Below are positions 44,968 to 54,932 of a stretch of DNA of 64,000 nt, piece after piece. The first letter of the stretch is position 1. Every line of letters begins with the position of its first letter. Under the pieces are notes generated by a model. It was not told where the DNA came from. It did not search any database and was given only the letters and a program-made list of their open reading frames with translations. The translations under genes and the position numbers were made by a program. This stretch comes from Phycisphaerae bacterium (GTDB lineage: Bacteria > Planctomycetota > Phycisphaerae > Phycisphaerales > SM1A02). Location: contig VGXO01000002.1 in the NCBI GenBank assembly GCA_016873275.1, positions 62,001 to 126,000 on the forward strand, given 5' to 3'.

Positions 44968-46917
44968 TCACGGCGGCGCGAGATCGAGCTGCTGCTCCCG
45001 CTCGCGCTGCTTCTCGGCAGCCTCGCGGGCCATCTCGGCTCGCTGTGCCTCCATGCCAGGCGGCTCAGGCAGCACCTGCTCGAGGGTGAGGCTGCGCGAC
45101 ATCGGCGACTGCGCGAACTCCGCCTCGATCTGCGGTCGGACGAGGTCAAAGACCCGCCGGCGGAACTCCTCCGGGGCGCGGTTGTAGATGGTGAGCCGCT
45201 CGATGAGGGGCAGCGTGCGGTCGGTCAGCACCTGCTGGAGCACCACCCGCTCGCTCGCCTCGAGGTCGCCGATCAGGTCGGCGATGCGACCCTCGCCGAA
45301 CCGGTTCACGAAGTCGAAGTAGCGGCTGTTCTTGAAGTAGTCGATGAGGTCGCGGGCGAAGACCCGGGCGTCCTCGAGCACCTTCGGACGGTTGAGCAGC
45401 AGCCCCTCGCGGAAGCCGCGGGTGAGCGCGGCGTAGACGTCCGAGCGGGCGACGTCCGGCTGAAGCTCGTACTCCCCGACGGTGGTCTCGTCCACGAAGG
45501 TCTTGAGGTCGCGGGCGTACTTGGTGTTCGGGACGAGCCCGCCCCGCCCGTAGAGCCGGTCGAGCTCGTCGAGGATCTCCTGCGCGCCCTGCACGTCGCC
45601 GGCGCGATAGAGCTCGCGGACCGCGGAGGTCATGAAGTTCTCGTGGAAGTCCGTGAAGGTGTCGCTGCCCGAGCCCCGCGAGCCGTAGTGCTTGTCGTAG
45701 AGCTCGCGGAAGTACCGGTCGATCACCTTGATCCACCGCGGATCGCTCAGCCTTCCCGGGTTGTCGCCGCTGTAGGGATCGACGCTCATCATGCCGGAGC
45801 GGGCGAGCGCCTGCATCGCGTGGATCTGGGCGCGGTCGTTGTTGATGATCTTGTAGATGTCGTTCGGATCGTCCACCCGCTCCTCGCCCATCTCCGTGCC
45901 CTTGCGGGCCCAGTAGAAGGCATGCGACTGGGGATGGCGCCAGTCGAGCGGTCCCACGTCCGCGGTGTAGCGGTGCATCAGCGCCGGATCCATGTTGTAC
46001 TCGTCGATCAGCACCTTCCGCCGCAGGAAGTCGAGCAGCGTCTGCACCTGCGGCTGCACCGCGGGATCCGCGAAGATCGAGTCGATCGCCCGGAAGAGCG
46101 GGCTCGAGGCGCGAAGCTGCGGCTCGAGGTCGAGGAGCCTCGCGTAGGGCGAGGTGCGGATCGCCTCCCACTCGCCGTAGGCGAGCAGGAGCCGTCGATC
46201 GAGCTCGAGACCGACCAGGTCTCCCTCGCCCGCCGCCGCCTTGAGGCGATCGACCAGCGCCTTCACGCCGGGCGTGCGGCGATCCGCCTCCTCGAGCGTG
46301 CGCGGCGCCTCCGCGACGCGGCGGATCCACGCCTCCCGCCCCGCATGGTCGACCGGCGGCGGTCCGAGCAGCAGGTGCCACTCGCGGGCGAACTCCCGCT
46401 TGTAGTGCAGGTGGGCGTCGTCGGAGATGCCGTCGAGCTTGTGACCGAACCAGAACGCCAGCTCGCGGTGCAGCACGAGGTCGTTCGGGTTGTAGCGGAG
46501 CCCGCGGTTGCGGACGAGGTCGATCCCGGCCCGCACCCACTCCCAGCGCTCCTCCGGCGTGTTGGTCATCACCGAGACGTTGTACGCCATGTTGTGGCCG
46601 TGGAACGCCCACACCTGCGGGAAGCGCGGCTGCAGCTTCGTGATGAGGTCCGCGTCCGCCATGATCTCGTAGAAGAGACCCTTCTCCTTCATCATGGTCA
46701 GGCGGATCCAGAGGTAGTCGACGATCAGCCCGCGAAGCGCCCCGATCGCCGTGCCCAGCGCGACGATCGGCGGCGCGCCCTCGACCGCCACGTCGGTGTA
46801 CCGAAGCCCCGACGCCTCGCTCGTCCGCACGGCCCGCGGGAGCAGCACCCCCGCGCCCGCGAAGCAGGCGAGGGCGAGGACGAGCGCGGCAAGCTGGACG
46901 ATTCGATCGCGTGCCAT
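44968..46917 (-). CDS. Membrane-anchored TPR-like protein, planctomycete family
   Basis: 649-aa protein with one N-terminal membrane helix (LAALVLALACFAGAGVLL) and a long, helical, probably extracytoplasmic body. IVDYLWIRLTMMKEKGLFYEIMADAD, QPRFPQVWAFHGHNMAYNVSV, RWEWVRAGIDLVRNRGLRYNP and ELAFWFGHKL are typical of a family I know only from planctomycetes, where genomes long carried misleading names for it. The helical pairs look like degenerate TPRs. It ends with a charged Gln/Glu/Arg helix. It lies 2 bp after the ABC permease gene, so it is probably an accessory of that exporter. Confidence 0.75.
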   Translation of the reverse strand: MARDRIVQLAALVLALACFAGAGVLLPRAVRTSEASGLRYTDVAVEGAPPIVALGTAIGALRGLIVDYLWIRLTMMKEKGLFYEIMADADLITKLQPRFPQVWAFHGHNMAYNVSVMTNTPEERWEWVRAGIDLVRNRGLRYNPNDLVLHRELAFWFGHKLDGISDDAHLHYKREFAREWHLLLGPPPVDHAGREAWIRRVAEAPRTLEEADRRTPGVKALVDRLKAAAGEGDLVGLELDRRLLLAYGEWEAIRTSPYARLLDLEPQLRASSPLFRAIDSIFADPAVQPQVQTLLDFLRRKVLIDEYNMDPALMHRYTADVGPLDWRHPQSHAFYWARKGTEMGEERVDDPNDIYKIINNDRAQIHAMQALARSGMMSVDPYSGDNPGRLSDPRWIKVIDRYFRELYDKHYGSRGSGSDTFTDFHENFMTSAVRELYRAGDVQGAQEILDELDRLYGRGGLVPNTKYARDLKTFVDETTVGEYELQPDVARSDVYAALTRGFREGLLLNRPKVLEDARVFARDLIDYFKNSRYFDFVNRFGEGRIADLIGDLEASERVVLQQVLTDRTLPLIERLTIYNRAPEEFRRRVFDLVRPQIEAEFAQSPMSRSLTLEQVLPEPPGMEAQRAEMAREAAEKQREREQQLDLAPP

Positions 46918-46919
46918 GT

Positions 46920-48968
46920 TCAACCCTGACCGCTGTAGACGGCAAGCTCCTTGCGGCGGAAGGCGAGCAGGGAGAGCGCGAGCACCAGCACCGACCAGCC
47001 GATCCCCACGATCCAGAACGCCCGCCCGAGGTCGCCCCAGCCGACGAGCCGGCCCTCCACGAGCGCGGAGGTGGGTCGGATGAGACCGTAGCTCCGCAGC
47101 ACCCACTCGGCGCCGGCGGCGATGCCCCGGATCATCGACTTCGCCCACTGCACGTTGCCCTCGTCGTCCCAGATGCGGTAGCTGCGGACGCTCTCGGCGA
47201 GGAAGGGCGACGCCTCCGCGGCGAGGAAGACCGTGAATCCGACGAGGCACGCGACGGGGAAGCTCAGGAAGGACGCCATCGCCGCGCCGAGCATGGCGAG
47301 GAAGGAGAGCTTCACCAGCAGCACGAGGAGCGCCCGCAGGAAGTTCGCCTCGAAGCTCGAGACGGGATAGAGCAGCTCCAGCCCATCCGGCTCGAAGAAG
47401 ATCGTCAGCTCGCCGGGCATCACCGCGGGGGTTCCCGCGGGCGCGTCCGGGTCGAACCGCGCGTTGGCGATGCCGATCGAGAGCACGCCCTCGTCGTTGA
47501 TGAGGTCCGCGGGGATCACCAGCACCATCGACTGCGCCGGCACGAAGCGCCGATCGGTCCAGCCACCCCCGTCGGGGAAGCGGAAGATCACCGGCAGCTG
47601 GTTGTGGGGATCGCTGTCGCCGGCGTAGAAGAGGTACTTCAGGGTGAGGTTCGCGCCGAGCCGCCTCGCCTCGGCGAGACCCGGGAAGCGGAAGATCCGC
47701 TCGTCGCCGGGCGCGATCGAGCGCTGCCCGGCGAGGTTCTCCTTCTGGAAGTCCGCGTAGAGGTTCCGGCGGACCTCGAACTCGTCCTCCTCCTTTCGCT
47801 CGATCGAGTCCTTGAGCATCGGATCCGCCTCGATCGCCTGATCGACCATCTCGAGGAGCCTCGCCCGCGGCAGCAGGTCGTACGCGGGCTCCAGACCGAC
47901 GCGGGCGACGAGCACCTCATCCCGCACCGCCTGGGCGTCGAAGGCGTCCGCCGCGGGGCGCGTCTCGAGGTATCGGATGAAGAGGAAGATGCTCACGCCG
48001 CAGACGGCGAGCAGCACCGCGTCGAGGAGGACGATGCCGAGCCACTTGCCGAGCAGGTAGCGCAGCCGCGAGATCGGCTTGGTCAGGAGCTGCAGGATCT
48101 GACGGTCGCGGATCTCGAAGGCGACCGTCGCCGCGGCGAGGACGAGCGTCATGCACGCCGCCACCGCATAGGTGGTGCCGAGGCTCCGACCGATGAAGAC
48201 CTGGAGCTGGTAGCGGAGCGGCGTCTCCGGATCGATCCAGACGGGGATCAGCGGCAGCACCACGAGCAGCACCACGATGAAGCCGGCGAACGCCTTCTGC
48301 CTCACCGCCTCGCGGATCACCGTCGCCGCGACCGCCCCGGGCTGTCCCAGCCCGCCGACGCCGGCGATCACGAGCCGCACCAGCAGCACGAAGGTGAACC
48401 CCAGCACCCCCATCCCGCCGACCGCGAACGCGCCGGCGGGACGACCGAGGAGGAGCATCGCTCCGCCGGCGATCGCGACCGCGATGACCACGAGGAAGAG
48501 CTGCAGCGACGTGCCCGCCCAGACCGCGACGAGGAGCCACGCGAGCACGAGCGCCGCATAGCCGAGCGTCGTGGCGGGATCCTCGATCAGGAAGAGCGGT
48601 GCCCAGCCCGGGATCTCCTCCTCGACGAGGATCTCCGCGACCGCCGCGACGGCGAGCAGCGTGCCCGCGCGGTCGTAGAGGGTCGGCATGCCGCGCAGTC
48701 GACCGTCGCCGTACTCCTTGCCGTCGAGGGTGACGGTGCCCTGCTCCATGAGCTGCACCGCCTCCGGATCCCTCTCGACGAGGTTCGCGTCGCGCAGGAT
48801 CTCGACGATCCCCGCCTCGAGGGAGGCGAGGCGCCGTGCCTCCGCGAGCAGCGGACCGAAGAGCCCCGCGACGAGGAGGAGCGCGACCACCGACGAGGCG
48901 ATCCGCGCCCCGAGTCCCTGCTGCCCGCGGTCGAGCTTTCGGTACAGCTCGACGAGCCTACGACCCAT
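46920..48968 (-). CDS. Large ABC-2 type permease
   Basis: 682-aa membrane protein. The first half has five to six helices (LFLVVIAVAIAGGAMLLL, AFAGFIVVLLVVLPLIPVW, and others), and the loop EIRDRQILQLLTKPISRLRYLLGKWLG is the ABC-2 coupling loop. A soluble domain of about 200 residues (440-560) follows, then more helices ending in LALSLLAFRRKELAVYSGQG. The ATPase gene upstream overlaps its start by 11 nt, so this is the ATPase's partner. Exports an unknown substrate. Confidence 0.85.
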   Translation of the reverse strand: MGRRLVELYRKLDRGQQGLGARIASSVVALLLVAGLFGPLLAEARRLASLEAGIVEILRDANLVERDPEAVQLMEQGTVTLDGKEYGDGRLRGMPTLYDRAGTLLAVAAVAEILVEEEIPGWAPLFLIEDPATTLGYAALVLAWLLVAVWAGTSLQLFLVVIAVAIAGGAMLLLGRPAGAFAVGGMGVLGFTFVLLVRLVIAGVGGLGQPGAVAATVIREAVRQKAFAGFIVVLLVVLPLIPVWIDPETPLRYQLQVFIGRSLGTTYAVAACMTLVLAAATVAFEIRDRQILQLLTKPISRLRYLLGKWLGIVLLDAVLLAVCGVSIFLFIRYLETRPAADAFDAQAVRDEVLVARVGLEPAYDLLPRARLLEMVDQAIEADPMLKDSIERKEEDEFEVRRNLYADFQKENLAGQRSIAPGDERIFRFPGLAEARRLGANLTLKYLFYAGDSDPHNQLPVIFRFPDGGGWTDRRFVPAQSMVLVIPADLINDEGVLSIGIANARFDPDAPAGTPAVMPGELTIFFEPDGLELLYPVSSFEANFLRALLVLLVKLSFLAMLGAAMASFLSFPVACLVGFTVFLAAEASPFLAESVRSYRIWDDEGNVQWAKSMIRGIAAGAEWVLRSYGLIRPTSALVEGRLVGWGDLGRAFWIVGIGWSVLVLALSLLAFRRKELAVYSGQG

Positions 48969-50160
48969 GACCGCCCCTTCCGCCCTCGCCCTCGTCGACG
49001 AGCCCGCGGATCACGTCCTCATCGACGCCCTTGGGCCTCGCCGGCGCCCTCGCCGCGGGGGCGGAGGGCGCCGCCGGCGGCTTCGGCGCCAGCAGCTCGT
49101 CGAGCACCTCCCGCGTCGCCGGCGCCGCGGTCGCCGGAGGCTTCTCGACGGGCGCCGCCACGACGGGAACCTTCGGCTCGTCGCGGCCGCGGACGAGCTC
49201 CTCGACGAGACCCGTGCCCTCGGTCTCCTCGCCGAGGAGGAACCTCGCGGTCGGACCTCCGGCGCCGGCACCCGAGGTCGCGATCTGCTCCTGCCGCGCC
49301 CGCTCGACGATCTGCAGGAACAGGTCCTCGAGCCGCTGCCGAGGGTTCTCGACGCGGTCGATGCCGAATCCCTCGCGGGCGCCGAGGATCTTCTCGATCT
49401 CCTTCAAGGTGCCCTCGTGCAGCCGTCCGGTCTTGATCATCGTGTGGGCGGTGTCGCGGAGGAGCTCCTCCGACGTCCCCTCCGCCCGGATCCGCCCGCC
49501 GTAGAGGATGACCATCCGGTCGCAGACGTCCTCGACGTCTCCGAGCAGGTGCGAGGAGAGCAGGATCGTCTTGCCGCGGCGCTTCAGGTCGAGCAGCAGG
49601 TCCTTCACCTGCCGCGTGCCGATCGGGTCGAGACCGGAGGTCGGCTCGTCGAGGATGAGGAACTCGGGATCGTTGATCAGCGCCTGGGCGATCCCGAGCC
49701 GCCGGGTCATGCCCTTGGAGTACTCGCCGACCGGGCGGTGCGCCGCGTTGCCGAGACCCACCATCTCGATCAGCTCGTCCACGCGGCGCCGGCGGGTCGC
49801 CGCCCCGAGCCCGAAGATCCGCCCGTAGTAGTCGAGCGTCTCGCGGGCGTCGAGGAAGCGGTACATGTACGACTCCTCGGGCAGGTAGCCGATCCGCCGC
49901 TTGATCGCGACGTCGGAGGGATCCCGCCCGAGGACCACGAGTCGTCCGCTGCTCTTGCGGAGCAGCCCGAGGATCAGCTTGATCGTCGTGCTCTTGCCGG
50001 AGCCGTTCGGTCCGAGCAGACCGAAGATCTCGTGGCGGCGGATCGAGAACTCGATGCCGTCCACGGCGCGGGCCTTCGCCCGCATCCAGAAGTCGCTGAA
50101 CACCTTGACGAGACCCGACGCCTCGACCACCACCTCGGGATTGCCGGCTTCCGTCACCAT
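48958..50160 (-). CDS. ABC transporter ATP-binding protein with long C-terminal tail
   Basis: 400-aa ATPase: Walker A GPNGSGKST, signature YSKGMTRRLG, Walker B FLILDEPTSGLDP, H-loop LSSHLL. The C-terminal 150 residues carry a regulatory helix (MIKTGRLHEGTLKEIEKIL) and a disordered Pro/Ala-rich tail (APVEKPPATAAPA). It overlaps the permease gene by 11 nt and follows the SPFH genes by 38 bp. It may also power the divergent orphan permease at 54933. Confidence 0.92.
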   Translation of the reverse strand: MVTEAGNPEVVVEASGLVKVFSDFWMRAKARAVDGIEFSIRRHEIFGLLGPNGSGKSTTIKLILGLLRKSSGRLVVLGRDPSDVAIKRRIGYLPEESYMYRFLDARETLDYYGRIFGLGAATRRRRVDELIEMVGLGNAAHRPVGEYSKGMTRRLGIAQALINDPEFLILDEPTSGLDPIGTRQVKDLLLDLKRRGKTILLSSHLLGDVEDVCDRMVILYGGRIRAEGTSEELLRDTAHTMIKTGRLHEGTLKEIEKILGAREGFGIDRVENPRQRLEDLFLQIVERARQEQIATSGAGAGGPTARFLLGEETEGTGLVEELVRGRDEPKVPVVAAPVEKPPATAAPATREVLDELLAPKPPAAPSAPAARAPARPKGVDEDVIRGLVDEGEGGRGGHGS

Positions 50161-50198
50161 CGCGTGGACTCCTCGTGCCGCGGTCGGGCGACCTCGGC

Positions 50199-51632
50199 TC
50201 ACGGTCGACCGAAGCCGCCGCTCGCATCGCGCTCGAGGCGTCGTCCGGCCTGGTTGATCATGATCGTCCGGGTATCGAGCCGGAAGGGTTGCAGGGTGAG
50301 CGCCGACTGGTCCGCCTCGCGCTTCCGGCGCTCGAGATCCGCCCGCCGCCGGACCTGCATGACGTCGGGCGAGCTCGTGAGGCCGAGGTCGACCGACGCC
50401 AGTCCGCCGGGGACCGTGAAGACCTCCGCCTCCGGTTGGGCGAGCACCTCGCGGACGGTCTCGAGCCAGAGCTGCCGCACGAGTTGGCGGGGGTTCTCGC
50501 GGTAGGCGGGAAGCAGTCCCTGCAGGCGACGGACCTCGCGGGCGAGCTCCGAGCGCCGCGCCGAGAGCGACGCCTCGGCCCGCGCCACGATCATCGCGCT
50601 CTCGCCGCCGACGTCGCGGGCGGCGAACCGCTCGCCGATGCGGGCGAGCACCGCGTCGGCGCCGACGTCGTCGCGGAGGGTGAGCGCCGCCTCGTACTCG
50701 TTGATCAGCCGGATGAGGTCCGCGGCGGCGACCGGTCCCGCGGCCTGCGTCAGGCGGGCGGCGGCCTCCTGCCGGGCGCGGTCGATCGCGGTCTTCGCCT
50801 GCTCCCGCTTGGTCAGCACCTCGGCGTAGTTCTTGCGCACCGCGAGGGGCGCCGTCCGCACCGGCAGCACGACCGAGGCGATGCGCACGCCGCACCCGAG
50901 CTCGTCGAGCACCCGCTGCGACTCCTCGAGCACCGCGATCTCCGGCGCCTCGCGGAGCTCGGTGAGCTCCTCGAGGGAGAGACGCGCCGCCGCCGCGACC
51001 GCGCCCCGCTCGATCGCCCGGCGCACCACGACCGGGACGAGGTCGGGACGGAGGGTCCGCATCATGCTCACCGGATCCTCGACCACGTACTCCGCCTGGA
51101 TCAGGAGATGCGCGAGGTCGCCGCCCGCGGTGATCAGCGAGCCGTCCTCGCCGGGCTGGAGGTGCCGCGTGATGTCCGCGGCGTCGGTCGCCTCCTCGAG
51201 GGTCTTCTCGCCACGCCGATAGCGAGGCCAGAACGCGTCGTTGACCTCGACGAGCCGCCGCATCTCGACGGTGACGATCTGACCGACCGGATACGGCCAC
51301 GACGGATGGAGTCCCGGCGGCAGCACCTCGTCTCCCGGAGGTCCCTCGATCGCCCCGAAGAGCGTCTTCACGCCCGCGGCGCCCTCGTCCACCGTCTGGA
51401 ATCCGGAGACGAGGAAGGTCACGACGAGCGCCGCGATCCCCACCTGGAGGAGCCGGTAGCTGAGGCGGAGCGCCTCGCCAAGACTCTGGTTCGCCGGATC
51501 CATCGCGTCGCGCAGCTGGGCGGCGGCGCCGGACTCCGCGGCGACGTCGAAGCGGGCGCTCGCGGCGCGGCGCGGCTCGCTCGACTCCGCGTCCTCGCTG
51601 GTCGGGACCTCGTCGCGCTCCGCGCCGGTCAC
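50199..51632 (-). CDS. SPFH/Band-7 protein (HflK-like)
   Basis: 477-aa protein with one membrane helix (LLQVGIAALVVTFLVSGF, about 72-90), then a Band-7 domain (VDEGAAGVKTLFG, LPPGLHPSWPYPVGQIVTVEMR, DLAHLLIQAEYVVEDPVSMMRT) and a long Ala/Arg/Glu coiled coil (TKREQAKTAIDRARQEAAARL). This is the order of HflK/stomatin proteins, which form membrane microdomain cages. The GTG overlaps the stop of the next SPFH gene by 4 nt. The tail ends with a Pro-free, Gln-rich LDTRTIMINQAG segment. Confidence 0.85.
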   Translation of the reverse strand: MTGAERDEVPTSEDAESSEPRRAASARFDVAAESGAAAQLRDAMDPANQSLGEALRLSYRLLQVGIAALVVTFLVSGFQTVDEGAAGVKTLFGAIEGPPGDEVLPPGLHPSWPYPVGQIVTVEMRRLVEVNDAFWPRYRRGEKTLEEATDAADITRHLQPGEDGSLITAGGDLAHLLIQAEYVVEDPVSMMRTLRPDLVPVVVRRAIERGAVAAAARLSLEELTELREAPEIAVLEESQRVLDELGCGVRIASVVLPVRTAPLAVRKNYAEVLTKREQAKTAIDRARQEAAARLTQAAGPVAAADLIRLINEYEAALTLRDDVGADAVLARIGERFAARDVGGESAMIVARAEASLSARRSELAREVRRLQGLLPAYRENPRQLVRQLWLETVREVLAQPEAEVFTVPGGLASVDLGLTSSPDVMQVRRRADLERRKREADQSALTLQPFRLDTRTIMINQAGRRLERDASGGFGRP

Positions 51633-52564
51633 GGCGTCGCTCCCGTGGCGGCGGGCGCCTCGACCGGCGGCGGCTGGGGGATGCCGCTCGGATCGGTCGG
51701 CGCCTCGACCTCGAGCAGGTGGAAGGGCGCCTGACGCGTGTCGGTCACGAAGGTCGTGGATCCGCGGAGCCCCGCCTTCAGCGTGTCGAGCCAGGAGAGG
51801 AAGATCGCGAGGTCCGACTGCGACTTCATCTCCTGGTAGTAGCGGGTCGCCTCCTCGTTGCCGACCGCCTGGATGCGCTCGGCCCACTGCTCGGCGAAGC
51901 TCCGGATCGCGTCCGCCTGCGCCGCCGCCTGGCTGCGGATCGCCTCCGCCTCGCTCGCGCCGCGGGCGTCCTCGAGCTTCGACAGGTTGTTCTGCACCTC
52001 CGCCATGCGGGCGAGCACCGCCACGGTCGTCTTGGGCGGCAGCACCACGCGGCTCAGGCCGACCGAGACCGGCTTGATGCCCGCGACGGCGTTGCGGGCG
52101 AGGTCGTCGAGGATCGCCTGCTCGACCTCCGGCAGCCGGCTGTCCGCCCCGATCAGCTCGCGGAACTGGTATCCGCCGACCGCCCGCACCGCGCCCTGCA
52201 GCCGCGTCTCGAGCTCCCGGCTCGCCGCGTCGGTGCTGCCGTAGCTCGTGAAGAACTGGATGGCGGCGGACTCCTCCCGGTCGAGCTGCCAGAGCAGGAA
52301 CGCCTGCACGACGACCTGCTGACCATCCCGGGTGAGCACGGTCTCGAGCGGCGAGTCCACGAGCTGCATGCGGGTGTCGAGCTTGACCACCCGCTCCATG
52401 AAGAAGGGCAGCTTGAAGTGCAGTCCCTCCCCCACGATGCCGGCGGGCTTCCCGAAGCGGGTCTTCACCGCGATCTCGTGGAAGTTGACGGTGTAGGTGA
52501 CGTTGAAGAGGACCAGCACCGCGAGGATCAGCAGACCGAGGAGGATGGCGAAGGTGCGGTTCAT
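51629..52564 (-). CDS. SPFH/Band-7 protein (HflC-like)
   Basis: 311-aa protein: N-terminal membrane helix (FAILLGLLILAVLVLF), Band-7 domain beginning NVTYTVNFHEIAVKTRFGKP and EGLHFKLPFFMERVVKLDTRMQ, then an Ala/Glu-rich coiled coil (ASEAEAIRSQAAAQADAIR) and a Pro/Ala-rich C-terminus. The closest general model is HflC, partner of HflK. It overlaps the HflK-like gene and follows the third SPFH gene by 77 bp, so all three are likely one transcript. Confidence 0.9.
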   Translation of the reverse strand: MNRTFAILLGLLILAVLVLFNVTYTVNFHEIAVKTRFGKPAGIVGEGLHFKLPFFMERVVKLDTRMQLVDSPLETVLTRDGQQVVVQAFLLWQLDREESAAIQFFTSYGSTDAASRELETRLQGAVRAVGGYQFRELIGADSRLPEVEQAILDDLARNAVAGIKPVSVGLSRVVLPPKTTVAVLARMAEVQNNLSKLEDARGASEAEAIRSQAAAQADAIRSFAEQWAERIQAVGNEEATRYYQEMKSQSDLAIFLSWLDTLKAGLRGSTTFVTDTRQAPFHLLEVEAPTDPSGIPQPPPVEAPAATGATP

Positions 52565-52641
52565 GATTCGACGAAGGTCGGGGCGTTGGAGGAGGCGGTG
52601 CGGGGACGACGCGATCGCAGGACGCAGCGCGGGAGTCGAGG

Positions 52642-54780
52642 CTAGGGAGTCATGGACTCGCCGATGGTGTCGCCGAGGTTGAGCCCCGGATCGGGCTCCT
52701 GCATGGTGACGTCGAGCCGCAGGCGCTCCGGATCGACGCCGAGGACGTACTTGATGCGCACCGCCGGGAGCACCTCGGCGAGCGCCCGCATCAGCGCCCG
52801 CTGCTGGTAGAGGACCGGATCGGCGGCGAAGAGCGGCGCCTCGCCGAGCACCTGCTCCGCCTTGCGGCGGGCGTCCATGTGCAGCTCCCAGCGGCGGGCG
52901 CGGGCGGTCGAGATCACGCTCGCGGTCATCGCCCGCGAGTCGAGCAGCATCTGCTCGACGGCGACCTGCGCCTCGAGGTACGCCGGGGACTCGGTTCCCT
53001 CGCGGCGACCGATCTCCCGCAGCGACGCGACCGCGGCGACGATCTCCGCGGCGCGCGACGCGTCGCCCACGAGCGTCGCCATGGTGGTGGTGACGGTCTG
53101 CCGTGCCTGCTCGACCGCCTTGCGGACGTTCTGCGCGGCGATCGAGAGCTCCTCGAACCGCGCCGACTCCTCCCCCGGCGGACGGAGCCGCGGCACCACG
53201 ATCGAGACGACCTCGATGCCGGTGCGGCGACCGTCGAGGCTCCGCTGGATCCTCGCGCGGAGCTCGGTCACCATCGAGTCGCCCCGCGGCGAGAGGACGT
53301 CGTTCAGCCGCTGCGTCGAGAGGTACTGGGTCACCTCGCGGAGCGCCAGGTCACGGAGCGCCCGCTCCCGCATGTCGAGCGGCGAGCGCCGCGTCCTCGC
53401 CTCGCTCGAGAAGGACAGCCAATCGAGGAGCCCCTCGGCGCGGATCCGGTAGCGGAGGACCACGTCGGCATCGACGAGGGCAAACTGCTGGGTGACCGCG
53501 CTCTCGCCGTCGGGCGCGGGCGACGCGCCAAAGCCGGCGAACGACGCCGCCGCGAGGCGATCCTCCGCGGTCGCGGCGACCGCCTCCTCGTCCACGCTGG
53601 CGGCGACGATGAAGGGACGCCGCTCGGGATCGATCGCCGCCGGGTCGCCCCAGAGGTTCACCGGGCGAGGTCGCGGCACCACGCCGCCGAGCGAGATCTC
53701 GCGGATCATCGCGACGTCGTGGATCTGGACCCGCTGGAGCGGCCAGGGAAGCTTCAGGAACACGCCGTCGCGGCGGACCTCCGCGACGCGGCTGCCCTGG
53801 CTGAGGAGCACCGCCTGCTTGCCCGGCTCGACCACCACGATCGTCGAGAGCGCGACGAGGACGACGACGCCGAAGCCCACGAGCCACGCCACGCTCCGCA
53901 GGAGGAGGCGATAGCCCCAGGAGCTCGTGATGTCGAAGCCGAACTGGTAGTTGATCGCCTCGTTGACGCTGCGGACGATCGAGTCCGGCGTGGCGAGGAG
54001 GCTCAGGATCCGCGAGTCGAAGGCGGCCCGCGGGACCTCGCCGAGGCGCCGCGGACGGTAGAGGTTCAGGACGAGGTTGAGCACTACCTCCGCCGCGGCG
54101 GCGGCGAGGAAGAACGCCAGGCCCCTCGCGACGCCGGGCAGCACCGCCGGCTTGTCGAGCAGCTGGAAGACGATCCCGATCGCGATGGCGAGCGAGACCA
54201 GCGCGTTGCCGACCATGATGCCGGCGCCGCCGCGGAGGTTCTGCCACGCGGACTGCTTCGCCATCCCCGCGACGAAGCGGGAGAAGATGAAGCAGATGAG
54301 CGAGAGCCCGAGCGACACCGCCAGCTGCCAGCCGAGGGCGCCACCGATCGAGAACGACTCGACGCCGGCGTTCGGATCGTCCTGGTCGGCGAACCATCCG
54401 AAGGTCCACCACGACAGGAGGGCGAGCACCGCGGCGAAGACGAGGCTGACGATCGGCACCAGCCAGCGGTGCATCAGGTCGAGCCGGCGGGCCGCGACCT
54501 GCGCCTCCGCGCCGGCGGCGAACAACCCATCGCCCGACGCCGCGGCGGTCTCCTCGAACTCGAGCTTCTCGAGCCGCTCGAGGCGGTGCTGGTTGAAGAC
54601 CAGCGCCAGCGTCGCCCAGACGAGGATCCCCGGCAGCACGTAGAACGAGCCGAGGAAGAAGACGCTGTCGCCGGCGACGCGGCCGTAGATCAGGAGCGTC
54701 AGCCCGACCCCCAACTGCAGCAGCAGGCCGAGGCCGGCGTTCCGGGTGGCCCGCTGGTAGGCGACGTGGTCGGTCCGCAT
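52642..54780 (-). CDS. SPFH protein fused to N-terminal polytopic membrane domain
   Basis: 712-aa protein. Residues 1-340 hold five to six membrane helices (LGLLLQLGVGLTLLIYG, WLVPIVSLVFAAVLALLSWW, LAVSLGLSLICFIFSRFV, ALVSLAIAIGIVFQLL, and one more). A seventh helix at about 320 (LVGFGVVVLVALSTIVVV) starts a Band-7 domain: EPGKQAVLLSQG, VFLKLPWPLQRVQIHDVAMIR. A long Arg/Ala/Glu helix and a C-terminal segment ending DPGLNLGDTIGESMTP follow. A polytopic SPFH fusion of this length is unusual. First gene of the minus-strand operon. Confidence 0.87.
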   Translation of the reverse strand: MRTDHVAYQRATRNAGLGLLLQLGVGLTLLIYGRVAGDSVFFLGSFYVLPGILVWATLALVFNQHRLERLEKLEFEETAAASGDGLFAAGAEAQVAARRLDLMHRWLVPIVSLVFAAVLALLSWWTFGWFADQDDPNAGVESFSIGGALGWQLAVSLGLSLICFIFSRFVAGMAKQSAWQNLRGGAGIMVGNALVSLAIAIGIVFQLLDKPAVLPGVARGLAFFLAAAAAEVVLNLVLNLYRPRRLGEVPRAAFDSRILSLLATPDSIVRSVNEAINYQFGFDITSSWGYRLLLRSVAWLVGFGVVVLVALSTIVVVEPGKQAVLLSQGSRVAEVRRDGVFLKLPWPLQRVQIHDVAMIREISLGGVVPRPRPVNLWGDPAAIDPERRPFIVAASVDEEAVAATAEDRLAAASFAGFGASPAPDGESAVTQQFALVDADVVLRYRIRAEGLLDWLSFSSEARTRRSPLDMRERALRDLALREVTQYLSTQRLNDVLSPRGDSMVTELRARIQRSLDGRRTGIEVVSIVVPRLRPPGEESARFEELSIAAQNVRKAVEQARQTVTTTMATLVGDASRAAEIVAAVASLREIGRREGTESPAYLEAQVAVEQMLLDSRAMTASVISTARARRWELHMDARRKAEQVLGEAPLFAADPVLYQQRALMRALAEVLPAVRIKYVLGVDPERLRLDVTMQEPDPGLNLGDTIGESMTP

Positions 54781-54932
54781 CGTGGATCGGGTCCGGTCGG
54801 TGGAGGACGCGGCGGCGGGCACGCTGCTGCCCCCGCGGCGGGAGGGTTCGCTACTGTACTGCCCCGGACGAACGGCGGTGCCCGCTCGCGGGGCATCGTG
54901 TCCTCCGGTCCGCAGCCCCCCCGGACTCCACC

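Noticed and set aside
46911-49436. A plus-strand frame of 841 codons
   Set aside because: Antisense to the ABC permease and ATPase; translation is charged low-complexity sequence with no family features.
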